This document shows positions 22,431 through 33,666 of a stretch of 64,000 nt of DNA, piece by piece (position 1 is the first letter of the stretch; every line of letters begins with the position of its first letter). A program made the translations under genes and the position numbers. The DNA is from Hymenoscyphus infarciens (taxonomy: Eukaryota > Ascomycota > Leotiomycetes > Helotiales > Helotiaceae): contig LLCB01000236.1 of assembly GCA_001414345.1 (NCBI GenBank), positions 29,887 to 93,886 on the forward strand. The letters run 5' to 3'. The notes under the pieces were generated by a model that worked only from the letters and a program-made list of their open reading frames with translations, made no database searches and was not told where the DNA came from.

Positions 22431-23204
22431 TTTAATACTAAGCTTAGCTTATAGTTAAGAGTAATCTTTAATAAGAAGATACTATCCTTTTAATATATAC
22501 TACTACGCTTATAGTAAGATTATTCTAAATAGCTATAATAATAGCTACTAGATTTAACCTAGAGATTAAGTAATATAATATTATAAACGTGTTTATTAAT
22601 ATAGAAAGGGATATAGAAGCTCTTCTAGTAGCTTATTAACTTCTAGATAGATATTAATAAAAAGGACTATATATTAAATTAGATAAAGTACTTTATAGGT
22701 TAAGAGATTCTCTAGCTCTATAGTTTAAACACTTTATAACTACTTTTTAAGAATATAGCTTAATACTCTATTTAAAAGAGCTCTATATTTATATAGATCT
22801 TTTAAGAAAGGTTTTTATAATCTTTTATATAGATAATATATAAATAATATACTATTAGAATAATATATCTCTAATAAGAGTTATAATAGATAAACTAAAG
22901 CTTTTATATAAACTATACTTACTTAGTAATATAGAATAGTATCTTAAGATAAAAGTCTATAGAGATAGAGTATAGAAAAAGATATAGCTCTCTTATAATA
23001 TATATATTAAATAAATTACTAAACGATTTAAGCTTATTAATAAAGATTATCTAAGTATACTACTTTTAATATATAAACTAAAAAAGAATTAAGAAACAGC
23101 GAAACCTATATTTATAAAGTTCTATTAAAAGAAGGTAGGTTTAGTACTTTATATAGTAATTATAATATAACTAGATATTATATTTACTACTTCCTAGCTT
23201 TTAT
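22431..23204 (+). pseudogene. Copia reverse transcriptase and start of RNase H, outer element
   Basis: With RIP stops read through, the frame gives VFTYKYNS near 22.40 kb, ATRFNLEIK, INIERDIEALLVAY, then LYRLRDSLAL, and FYIDNI where copia has FYVDDI. At 23.17 kb LDIIFTTS corresponds to the PDIAFAVSRLS motif of copia RNase H, and there the nested LTR begins. Continuation on the far side of the nested element (LT-I-NKHIAAI-like, 29.40 kb) confirms the split. Confidence 0.85.
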
Positions 23205-23377
23205 TATTAGTATGACTTATAGTTATAAAAGCGATGTAAAAAGAGTTATATTATCGTTCGTATATACCGAGTAAAGCTAGCTACGATGTCTACTTAAGTA
23301 GCTCTTAAGCGAGAAGTACGTATACCTACGTATACTAATCTAAGTCGCTATTTACCCTTTAAATATATATACTAATA
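23205..23377 (-). repeat. LTR of nested element (low-coordinate copy)
   Basis: Starts TATTAGTATGACTTATAG and ends ATATACTAATA; 173 bp, the same length as the other copy. Its outer (left) half keeps CpG and CpA sites lost in the partner. Confidence 0.92.
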
Positions 23378-23619
23378 CTAGTACTTCTTTAAAACGATAG
23401 AAGTTACTTAAAATCATTAAAAATTATATATTTAATCTAACTAATTAGAGCTCTCTATTCTCTATTCTTAACTAATAAGAAGGCTCTATTTCTATCTCTT
23501 ATTATCTCTTATTCCGTTCTATCTATTCTATAAGCTTGATATCTAGCTTGTTTATATCAATTAGCTTTTGTAAGGTATTATAGTAACTCTTTTTAGTTAT
23601 AAAATTAGTAGAGTTACTT

Positions 23620-25240
23620 CTACTATTAATCTATTTAATCTTATTAATTTCTTTTAACTTATACACCTCTTATAAGTATATAATATTAATTATTAGTTAC
23701 TTCTCTTTTGTTATACTTAATTTAGCTATATATTTATAGATAAACTTCGAATTAGTATATATTATAAGTGGAATCTTAAATCCTAGGATGCTTTTAAGAG
23801 TTAATTTAATCGAGGCTATAGTATTAAATCTAGAGCTTATTATATATAATTCTAATACTAAAACGCTATAAGTAACTCTCTTATACTTAGTAGAAGACTA
23901 ATATAAAATATTAATATTAGTATTTTTATTTATAAGTATAATAACATAGTTAATTTATAATAATAAGTTCTTATTATTAGTAAATAATCTATTAATAAAG
24001 GTATATAACTTTAGAGAAGATTTATCTAATTTAGTAAATTTAAGTCCTCTTAAAAGATTATTGATTTACTATTAAATTTACTTATTAAGAAGTAAAATAT
24101 TATTATCTTAAGAATCGATAGTTTAGATAGTATATAATAAGTCGAAAGTAGCCTTAGGCTAAGATACTATAACTAAGTATACCTCTCTAGTATATTAAGT
24201 AATATATTAATCTTTAGTATCTACTATATATAATATCTCTTTTATATTAGATATCTTAGATAGAGCCTTTTATACTAAATCTAAGTGTTTTATATAATCC
24301 TAAGTAAGAGATATAGAGCTGTTATAATGCTTAGTAATTAGCTCTTTATTAAATTTAATTAGATAGTTAATAGTAAGCTCTTCTCTCTTTTTAGATATAA
24401 ATCTAGCTTTATTAATAGTAAGCTCTTCTTTATTAGTAAAAGTATTATTAGTAAGTATAAGAGTATTATTAGTTTAAAGGCTTACTATACTAAAAGGGGT
24501 ATTTAACTTTGCTTACTTATTATACTAGTATAATTTAGTATATAAAAGATAGAGGTTGAAAGTTAACTATTCTATTATAAGCCTTATAATATAGTATTTA
24601 TAGTATGTTATAAACTAGTAATTACTAGCTTCTAGAATACTATATAGTAGTCTAATTACTTTAAAGAATATATCTTCTTATTAGAGATAACTTTTAGAAG
24701 AGTATATAAAGAATTTTTAATTTAAGTTAGTTAATAATTATATATATATTTATATAATATCTTAAATAAATACTTATAAGCTTAGAAGTATTATAATAAG
24801 TATAAGGATTATTCTTTAGCTTACTCTTTAAATAGTAGGCGCCTAGGTAAGTACTAGCGACTTTCTAGTATTATTATATACTTAGATAACTAATCTTAAC
24901 TTTATAAAAGTAAGTATTATATTCTTAAATTTAATATTATTTATAAAGTATAATCTAAATATTCTAGTATTAGGAGGTAACTCCTTCTAAGTAATAATTT
25001 TAAAAACACCTTAATTAGTTAATCTATTAATCTCCTTTTATTATAATTTAATATATACTATACTATTATTAGCTATAAATACTTTAATATTATAAAGTTT
25101 ACTTAAATTAGTAAGAAAAGTTCTAATATCTTTAAGAGTAATATAGTCGAAATCGTCTATAAAAGTGTTTAACTATTAGAATAATACTTTAAAAGACCTA
25201 TTTAGAGGTCTTAGATACTTTTAGAGCTGTCTATATCTAT
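23620..25240 (-). pseudogene. RIP-destroyed pol (reverse transcriptase/RNase H) of nested element
   Basis: Minus-strand reading across 25.24-24.82 kb yields a run of copia RT motifs: SNSQTLLQTIST-like, DIRTFLTNLSKLY, INRLTNQGVFKII, TRIFRLYF, LVLT-APTI-RVS. Interruptions are almost all TAA/TAG. RNase H is expected between here and the LTR at 23377 but was not resolved. Confidence 0.72.
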
Positions 25241-27899
25241 ACTTTTAGAGATGTTTTAATATAGTTTCTAGAATATTAGTGTTTTAGTAGATTTATAACT
25301 ATTAAAGTTAGTATTAGAGAAAAGGTAAATATTATTTAACATCTTACTTATCTTATTACTTAAAAGTTCCTCTTTTTTAATAAGGTTATAGTATCGTTTT
25401 AGATAGTACTATACTAGAAACTTCCTTAGTTACTAGTATTATTCTAGAAGTTTTAGAAGTTTTAATAAAGTATAGCTTTATAACTATAGATTAAAACTTT
25501 ATAAGACTGCTTAGTAGTACTATAATATAGTCTTTATTCTTAATTCTTTAAAGGATAAAAGGTTTTATCTAAGACTTTATATACTCCTTTTATACTAAAA
25601 CGTCTAAATTTAAGAGTAAGTCCTTAACTTAGTTAATTAGTCTATTTTATATATTAAGAGCTTCTTTAACTTAATAAGATATAATCTACTTTTATACTTC
25701 TTAAGTAGCTTTCTTATAAGTCTTAGACTTTATAGAAATCGGTTATAAAAGTGTATTATTTATAGTTATTTAAGTATATACTTTATATACTAATAAAGTA
25801 GAGACTAGTCTATTTAGGCTTATTATATTATTAATTACTTTAAAGGCTATTTAAAGTATTAAACTTTATAAGAGATAAGGCTCTTATTTATATATAATAT
25901 TATATACCTGTTAAATTAGTCTATAGTATTATTCTACTATACTAATTAAATTATATACCTTAACTAGTATAGTTTTTACTATAGTACCTATTCTAGTAGT
26001 AGAGTATATAAAGTCTTTCTTAATAAAGTTTGTCCTAGTATTTATAATAATATAATTAAAGAGTCTAAGATATATATTAATCTAATATCTTTAGAATACC
26101 TCTTATATAGTTATTACTTTTATATCTAGTAAAAAGTTATCTACTTAATACCTTATTACTTCGTTTATATAGTATAAGACTATCTACTTATTAAAGAAGA
26201 AAGTATTAATTAAAATACTATAATTAAATTTAAGGTTATTATAAAAGGTAAACTTAAATTAGCTAAGTAAACTTCTATACTTTTAATAGTATTTATAAAA
26301 TTTAGTAAGATATTAAAGAATGTCTTAGTTAATATAATACCTAGCTCTTTCTAGTATATATTATAATCTTAGTATTAATAGATAACTAAATCGCCTATAA
26401 AGTCTTTAAATATTAATATCTATAAGAAAGGTTAAGTACTTCTATATAAAGTTATATATAGCTTTATCTTAAAGTAGAAAAGAGTATCTAAATTATTATA
26501 TAATAGAGAACCTTTTAACTTCTATCTCTTTCTTATTTTCTTAGATAAGTATATTTTAAAGATTATTTAAAGTAATATTTAGGTTATCTATATTATTAAT
26601 ATAAAGGATAAAAGGGGTATTAGATTATACTATATAGAGTTTAGCTCTTTTAATTAGTATATTAACTATTATTAATTCTAAAAATAGAGTATATCTCTTA
26701 CTAAACTAGATATTAAATTAACTCTTTATACCTTTATTAATTAGAACGCTTTTAATAAGTCTAATATATATAAGATATTAGTTATATCTTATACTTAACT
26801 TTTAAGCTACTCTAGTATTAACTATTATACTAAAGAAGTTTTCTTTTATATATCTTTTAGCTATTATTATAAATACCTCTTCTATAAATTTATATATAAT
26901 ATTAGAAGTATTATTTAAGTTATTTAAGTTTTATAGAATATATCTATTAATAGTGTGTTTTTATATTAAACTTATTAAATTTATAATAAGTTATTTAGTA
27001 TTTAAATTATTAATAAATCCTATAAAAGTAGTATTATAATAGATAACTTTATTATCTAAGCTAGTATCTAATAAGTAACTATCTTCTTTTAATAGAGTAA
27101 TAGTATAAAGTGTCTCTAATATCTCCTTCTTCTAGGTACTCTAAGTATATGTTATATTTATATTATATACCTTTCTAGTATATCTATCTTACTTTCTTTT
27201 AAAGTATCTAGAATTCTTATTAGTCTATTTAGTAAAGTAATAGTCTTACTCTTTTTAACTATAATTCTAAGATAAATGATTATTCTTTTTATATATATAA
27301 TATATCCTCTTCTTCTTATATTAATTTATACTATTAAATTTATTTATACTACTATATTATCTACTCTTATAAAAGTACTTCTTAGTTATTATAGTTTTAT
27401 TTATAACTATCTCTAAATAGACTTTTATATAGGATTAGATTAAACTTTATAGAAGAGTAATAGTATTTAAAATTAAAGAGTCTTAGAGTAAGGTTAATAT
27501 TATAGTAGTATAATCTAGGACCTTTTTACATATTAAAATTAGCTTATTTAAAAACTAACTATTAGTATAAAAGTCTATAGAGAGGGAAAATCTTAGTAAA
27601 TTAAGTCTTAATAATATATCTTTAAAAGACTATAATATTAATACTCTAGATGCTTATATTATCTCTTATAAATTAATATTATTCTACTTAGATAATTAGT
27701 CTCTTTTATAAAGTTTATCTTTAAAGTATTATTATATAGATATAAATAAAACCTTAAAAGATTAATTATTATTTTTATTAAAAAGTATAATATAAAAGTA
27801 ATTTAAAGTATTACCTTTTAATATAGTAGAGAAGGTAAGAGAGTAAATTATTAGTAATACTCTACTTCTCTTATATATGTCTTTAAATATTAAAACTTT

Positions 27900-29216
27900 A
27901 ATTATAAAGTTATCTTCTTTTCTACTATACTTTTAATTATCCTTATATACTTTTATAAGAGTGCCTAATATATAAGAGTAGTCTTAACTCTTTTAAGAAT
28001 TTTATAAAGTTAACTCTAGTTTAAAATATACTATATTTATTTATATTAGTAGTCTTCTACTAGGATTATTCTATTACTAATTATGTTCTAGATACTTAGA
28101 GGTATTATTAAAATCGTTACTACTAGTATCTTTACTAAATTAATAGAATATAAAGAAGAAGGTCTAGTTATCTTTTAGTAAACTTAAAAGTTAGATTAGA
28201 GGTTATATTAGATTACTTAAGTCTTTCTTTTTAGTTAGTAGAATTAAAGTTATTAAAAGTATTAGTTATTATATTAGTTATTATTATTATTATTATTATA
28301 TAGTAGATGCTTATAAAGCTTTATCTCTAGCCTTTATTTTAAATTAGGTATTTTAAGTAATATTTTTAGCTAAAGGTTATTATTATTAGAGTTATTATTA
28401 CTATAGCTTTTATTATCTTTTAACATATTCTATTATATATTTATAATAAGATCTAAAGACTCTACTACTAGTTTCTTCTTCTAATATTATAGCTTTTAAT
28501 TCTTTATCTAACTACTTAGTTTAGTTAACCTCGATAGCAGTGTTATATAGTATCTAAGATATAAGTATTTTATATCTATCTGTCTTAACTTATATACCTC
28601 TTCTATAAAGCGTCTATTATAACTTAGTATTCGTAGATTAGTAGATCTTAGTGAATTTATCTTAATCTTATCTTTTAAAGTCTATTTAAAATTTATTCTA
28701 AAGAAGAAGGTCTTTATTCTCTCCTTTAATATACTCTTCTTCTCTTTTAATAGTAAAAATCGTCTCTTTTATCTATATTAACTTTAGCTTTAGTACTAGC
28801 TTTAGAGCTTGTTTTAGTACTAAAGTTAAAGCTTCTAAAGTTATTAGAATCGGTTTTAGTATATCTATTATATTATAGATATTATAGATATTATAAATGT
28901 TATAGATAAATTTAGATATTATTAAAAGTCTATTTATACTCTACTTAGTAGGTAAAAGAGAATTTAGGTTTTAGGTAAATAAGTGTCTTAAGAAGTATAA
29001 ATTATCTTAAGAGATAATAGGAGATTAGTATTTATAATTAGCGCTTCTTATATTAAGAAGTGTTTATAGTATATTATTATAAATTTAAATAGTAAAAGGA
29101 ACCACGATCTATGAAAGAGAATCTACTAGTAATATTAAGTTTACTTTTATATAAGTATATCTATAGTAAAAATATATAAAGTAACTAAGTATCTAATCTA
29201 TACGTCTACTAATTAG
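27900..29216 (-). pseudogene. Probable gag region of nested element
   Basis: Position next to the LTR upstream in the minus orientation, plus a Ser/Thr/Lys- and Arg-rich frame (RRFIEEVYKLRQIDIKYLY near 28.6 kb), suggest gag. No zinc knuckle seen. Assignment mainly positional. Confidence 0.4.
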
Positions 29217-29389
29217 TGTTAGTATAACTTATAGTTATAAAAGTAATATAAAAAGAGTTATATTATTATTTGTATATACTAAGTAAAGCTAGCTATAATA
29301 TCTACTTAAGTAGCTCTTAAGCGAGAAGCACGTATACCTACGTATACTAATCCGAGTCGCTATTTATCTCTTGAATATATATACCGACA
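29217..29389 (-). repeat. LTR of nested element (high-coordinate copy)
   Basis: Begins with an intact TG (TGTTAGTATAACTTATAG) and ends with an intact CA (TATATACCGACA), followed directly by the target duplicate TTTAT. Confidence 0.92.
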
Positions 29390-30010
29390 TTTATACTTTC
29401 TAACTAACCTAAATAATAAGTATATAGCTATAATAGATTAGTATATTTAATACTTATTTAAAATAAGGTTCTTAGGAATTATATATAAAGGAGAGCTTAA
29501 AAGTATATAACTAGTACTTATCTTAGACGTATTATAGACTAATAATCTAGAAATTTAAAGATCTTCTAATAGATATATAATATTATTATTTAGTAGACTT
29601 ATAGCTTAGAGAGCCTTATAATAAGATATAATTATAATATTAATAATAGAAGCTAAGCTCTTAAGAGTAAAGTAGCTAAGTATAAAAATAATAGTATTAA
29701 AGCGTCTTTTTAAGAAACTATAGCTTAATTTAGATAAGATATAGAATATATTCTATAATAATTAATAAACTATCTAATTAATTACTAAGGAAAATAAGAG
29801 AATATCTATAAAGCTTTAATATATAGATATCTAGAATATATAGCTTTATTAGAAGTATTAGAAAAGATCTTTCTAAGTTACTTATTTACTAATAAATAAT
29901 ATACTAGTAAATAGACTTAGAAAAAAACTTATTTAGATAAAAATTTAAATATTTTAAAGCTTTACTTAATCTCTAAAACGCTTATTTACTTAGTAAAATA
30001 CTCTTTTAAG
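29390..30010 (+). pseudogene. Remainder of RNase H, outer element
   Basis: After the duplicated TTTAT the plus-strand frame continues the copia RNase H seen at 23173-23204 (SRLS-x-FLTNP...KHIAAI-like, followed by a YI-rich segment at about 29.46 kb). The frame fades by about 30.0 kb. Confidence 0.75.
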
Positions 30011-30329
30011 AGATAAAAGTATACTAAATTTTAAGTTAAAACTATAATTTTAGGTTAAAAACACTCTTTTAGAATAATAAATAACACTTTCTATTATTTT
30101 TATATATTATTATACTTTACTTTATTATTTTACTTATATATTTTTAAGAAGTTTTTCATATTATAATTATTTAAGAAGTATTATAAGTTTATTTTAGTTT
30201 TTATTTATTTATTTAATTATTATATACTTAGTAATTAAGTATTATAAGACTCTTTTAAGAAGCGCTGTTAAATATAAATATAAAGTTTTAAAGAAACTAA
30301 CTATTATAGTATAAACGTAAAGTATACTA

Positions 30330-31360
30330 ACTAACTAATAGTACTTCTTCTAATACTTAGAAATAGTTTTATTAAGAGTAGTAAGTACTATATCTATTTT
30401 ATTAAGAGTATTACTAAGATTAATACTATTAGACTTATTATTACTATTATTATCTTTAAACTTCTTACTCTTAGAAACATCCTTCTTATACTTATAGCTT
30501 TTTAAAGAATACTTAGAATAGTTATTAGTAAGCTTCTTAAAAGATAACTTCTTAGAAACTAACTTTATAGAAGTAGTTTTCTTTAAAATAGTCTTTTTTA
30601 AAATAGACTTTAGAATAGATTTTTTAAAATAGTTCTTTAAAAGAACTTTTAAAGGCTTTTAAGTAGACTTTTACTACTTAGAAAGAGAGGTATTATCTTT
30701 ACTATAAATAGTAGAACTCTTATAAAGAGTACTCTAGCTCTTAGTTTAACTATAAGTATTAGCTTCTATAAGTAGAGTACTATTTAAGATAGAAGCTATA
30801 AAAGGAGTACTCTTAGGAATATAGTTACTATATTTTAAAACCTTAAAAGTATTATTATCTAGTTTATTATTAGAAGTAGGACTCTAAAAACTATTAGGTT
30901 CTTTATAGTAATAAGTATAGTTTAGAACCGAGGATAACTAAGAGTTTCTAAAACCCTATTTAAGTCTTATATAGATGATACTATATAACTTCTCTTACTC
31001 TTAAATCTATAAAATTAGCTAAGGAAATGAAATAAGAAGTAAAGAACTAATTAAATAAAGCTTTATATAAACTTTATTACTAATATTAGTCTAATATTTC
31101 TTAAGATTTTTAATTAAGGTAATTATAAAAGAGAGATAGATACTTAGTAATACTTTATAAGAGTATTTAATAGTATAATTAAAATACTATATAACTTTTT
31201 TAGATTCTATATTATAATAGTAACTAGTTGATTTACTAGCTACTATAGAAGTAATATAGCTCTTATAAAGAGCTTCTTAAAAATTCGAAATATTAAGATA
31301 ACCTTTCTTAATAAAAGGCGTAATAAGTAAGCTTTTACTACTAATAGTTAAGTACTTAAC
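30330..31360 (-). pseudogene. Antisense open frame between pol and 3' LTR of outer element
   Basis: One minus-strand frame stays open for some 340 codons apart from about 17 TAA/TAG (no TGA seen); the one alternative minus frame I read over part of the interval is far more interrupted. It reads ITPFIKKGYLNISNF, ASKSTSYYYNIESKKVI, LLSIYLSFIITLIKNLKKY, YIRLKQGFRN, KEPNSF, IPKSTPFIASILNSTLLIEA. It ends in a Lys/Ser/Asn-rich tail (SYKYKKDVSKSKKFKDNNSN). It may continue upstream to about 31.9 kb. It does not resemble gag or pol. It could be an antisense accessory ORF of the retrotransposon or a relic of a captured or inserted gene. Confidence 0.45.
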
Positions 31361-32033
31361 GTTATTACTAGAAAGTTTATTTAAGAGTCTAGTATTAATA
31401 ACTAGAAGCTCTTTAAGAAGTTTTTTAGGTTTAAGATTATCTTTAAAGGCTTAATATTAATTAGAGCTTATAACTACTAACTTCTCTAGCTTATTCTTAA
31501 AGACGTTAATAGTATAAAATCTACTAAGTATACTACTTTAGAGTATAACTAGACTAGAAGAGGAAATATATAAAGGATTTAATATTTAATATTCTTATAT
31601 AGTTAGTTAAAGTATAGTATAAGGATTAATATACTTAAAAGAACTTATAAGTATATAATATCTAGGTTCTAATCTAAAAATTATATATTTAATATCTTCT
31701 TTATTAACTTTATCTTTATAATACTTACTTTTCTTATTAACTTTAGCTTTATAATACTTATAAATAAGTATAGGCCTACTATTTATAGGAGTCTTACTAT
31801 CTAGAAGATAAGAGATCTAGGAAAGAGGCTATTTTAGTTAATATAAGAGCTTAGGAAAGGTAAATATAAGCTTTATACTATAGTCTTTTATTAGGTAGCG
31901 TATACTATAGTAGTCTAGTAGTAGTAGGAGAGTTTTAAAGAAGTTATAAAAAGAAAAGAAAGAGTTTAGGTTATTAAATCTATATATATAGTAAATAACG
32001 CTTTCCTAATTAGGAAAGGTTATTTAAGAGGTA

Positions 32034-32208
32034 TATTATAAGATAAAGGTAGGTTAGATAAAGGATTACCTAATAAACTCTCCTTTTTAAGTAAGGAGCA
32101 TAGTATTTAAAGCCTTATACTCTCTCCTATAGTTCTAGGAATTAAGCATCTACTTTAACTTTACTTTACTCATCCCATGCTCTCGATATAGCTTCTATAA
32201 TCGCTATA
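32034..32208 (+). repeat. Right LTR of outer copia element
   Basis: Starts TATTATAAGATAAAGG, ends AATCGCTATA, then the target duplicate ACTTC. The outer (right) end is well preserved (CATCCCATGCTCTCGATATAG), whereas the left LTR has RIP changes at the same sites. Confidence 0.92.
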
Positions 32209-32436
32209 ACTTCCTAAAAGCAAGGATTTTGCAGTGAGATAGCGGACAGCTGAGGTACACTTCTACCATCTTAGGAAAATCTCCGATTCAACTGCTTGAT
32301 GGTAGGTTCCTCTTGGGGTTTGCCGAAGGTGATGAGGATGAGCATAAGGCGGATTGGCAAAGGTGTGGAGGAGCAATGCTTTGTAAAGAAACTTGAAAGG
32401 CTGGCGTGTAAGTCTTGATAGATATAGAGAGTCCAT
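32209..32436 (-). pseudogene. Alpha/beta-hydrolase, N-terminal exon beyond the retrotransposon
   Basis: A minus-strand frame from the ATG at 32436 reads MDSLYLSRLTRQPFKFLYKA then LLLHTFANPPY and GTYHQAVESEIFLRW, like the membrane-proximal N-terminus of fungal HSL-type hydrolases. A GTAGAA donor follows, and TTTTAG|GAAGT lies just before the target duplication. The retrotransposon therefore landed within five bases of an exon start. Downstream exons are at 17949-18203 and 15602-16087. Confidence 0.5.
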
Positions 32437-32905
32437 GTTGAGGTAGCAATTTTAAATCGTGTTTATCCTCAGTCGTCTTGTTCGTTGGAAGATGATTCTG
32501 ATCAGGCAATCTCGCCATGGCGGAATAACACCGTCATCCAACGGCATGTCCAGTACCGACCCAACATCGATGCCAAATAACATCTTTGTTATCCCCTGAA
32601 ACATCCATATTCGCTCTGGAAGGAATAGGAAGCTGGAAACTTTGGAGATACTGGGGACGTCTCGTAGTCAAATCAGCCACCATTTAACCAGAATCGAAAG
32701 GCACTATAAATCCTGGCATACTTTAGTGAATGCTAAAAACGAAGGGAAGTAGAAGAAAACTATGCCCGGCCACCCTCGCTTAGATAAAGGCCAGTAGGTG
32801 GTATGAATATCTGCGCATTCGACTTTTCCTTCCTGTCTCTTTTTCTTCTTTTGATCCTCTTCCTCTCTCTCTCTCAGTCAGGTTCTCACCACTTTAGATA
32901 CAAAC
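32437..32905. other. Intergenic; conserved leader of the coiled-coil gene
   Basis: Between the hydrolase start and the coiled-coil gene. GCCACCCTCGCTTA at about 32769 recurs upstream of the truncated paralogue at about 42797, followed in both by a pyrimidine-rich leader. This is probably the conserved promoter/leader of that family. Confidence 0.45.
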
Positions 32906-33456
32906 ATGGACCGTTCCCCCGTTCACCAGGAGACTACGGTGCTTCAGGGGGCTGTGAAAAACGTCGCATCTTCAAACCCAGCTTTCACAATACAAGAGGA
33001 TCTTGCTCGAAATCTGCTCATTCCGACTCACTTGCAACATGCATCACTAGCTCCGTTCCACCTCTGTTATATCCGCGGTTCCTAACCCTTCCATCCAGAA
33101 TATATTTCGCAGCTCCAAGTCCACACAGCGTCTCCTTCGCTTCACAACAAAAACAATAGGCCCTCGACGAAGAAATCAAACAGCACAAAGATGCAGTTAG
33201 TAGTGCACAGAATTTAAGAGAAAGGTTTGTGAAAGCTAAAGAAATGGCGGAAAAGATGGTAGCAGAAAACAAAATGGAAAGGGAAACGCTGGAGAAGACT
33301 TTTGGAGATATGAAGCAAATGAGTAGGAAGAAACTCAAGAAGCCCGGTGCCTCCGTGGTCGAGCATGAGCTTGGTCCAAATGATAGTTCGCCGTCGGATC
33401 AGCCTGTCAAACGTATTAGACTCCAGTCATGTGGTGTGTGGATTTTGCCGGGGTGA
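32906..33456 (+). CDS. Coiled-coil hypothetical protein with basic C-terminus
   Basis: An ATG at 32906 opens MDRSPVHQETTVLQGAVKNV; the frame closes at about 33080. From 33160, just after a TAG acceptor, a second frame reads ALDEEIKQHKDAVSSAQNLR, a charged heptad-like coiled coil continuing to about 33350 (MAEKMVAENKMERETLEKTF), and a tail with PVKRIRLQ. The exon junction is unclear: the intron must end near 33159, but no good phase-compatible donor is visible. A shortened relative at 42917-43032 has the same start (M-x-x-SPVH), the LDEI segment and a KRVKQ tail, supporting this reading. Function unknown; a nuclear location is guessed from the basic tail. Confidence 0.45.
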
Positions 33457-33666
33457 TGGAATGAAAGGTCGCGGTGTGGGTTCATCAGTCATACCCATGG
33501 TCGCTCCTTCCCAACAACACTGATGCAACAGCAAGGGCTACTTCTTTTCGTTCCGCCTTCCCACCGGCTCTTTACAATGCTCCGTACCTGTTTTTCCACA
33601 CAAATTTTCTTCACATTCATAACCGGGTATTTCTCATCATCAGAAGGCTTACATTCGTGTCGGACA

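Larger units (their letters stand above)
23205..29389 (-). mobile_element. Nested Ty1/copia retrotransposon, opposite orientation
   Basis: 173-bp LTRs at 23205-23377 and 29217-29389, with an exact 5-bp target duplication TTTAT (23200-23204 and 29390-29394). The minus-strand relic includes INRLTNQGVFKII (complement about 24993-25042) and NTRKSLVLT-APTI-RVS (complement about 24823-24880). These match the ELNGLLEKGVFE and QSPTIQRVS segments of fungal copia reverse transcriptases. So pol lies toward the low-coordinate LTR, and gag should lie near 28-29 kb. It sits inside the RNase H region of the outer element, so it is the younger insertion. Confidence 0.92.
18204..32208 (+). mobile_element. Ty1/copia LTR retrotransposon, RIP-mutated, with a nested element
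   Basis: 175-bp LTRs at both ends and an exact 5-bp target duplication ACTTC (18199-18203 and 32209-32213) define the element. Subtracting the nested insertion and its duplication leaves about 7.8 kb. The plus-strand pol relic shows copia reverse transcriptase: FNLEIK...NVFINIERDIEA (about 22.55-22.62 kb), LYRLRDSLAL for the conserved ALYGLRDSP (about 22.69 kb) and FYIDNI for the YVDD active site (about 22.83 kb). RNase H follows and is interrupted at 23204, resuming at 29390. Stops are TAA/TAG at positions where CAA, CAG or TGG codons would be expected, the RIP outcome. About 2 kb between the end of pol and the 3' LTR carries a separate antisense frame. Confidence 0.93.
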
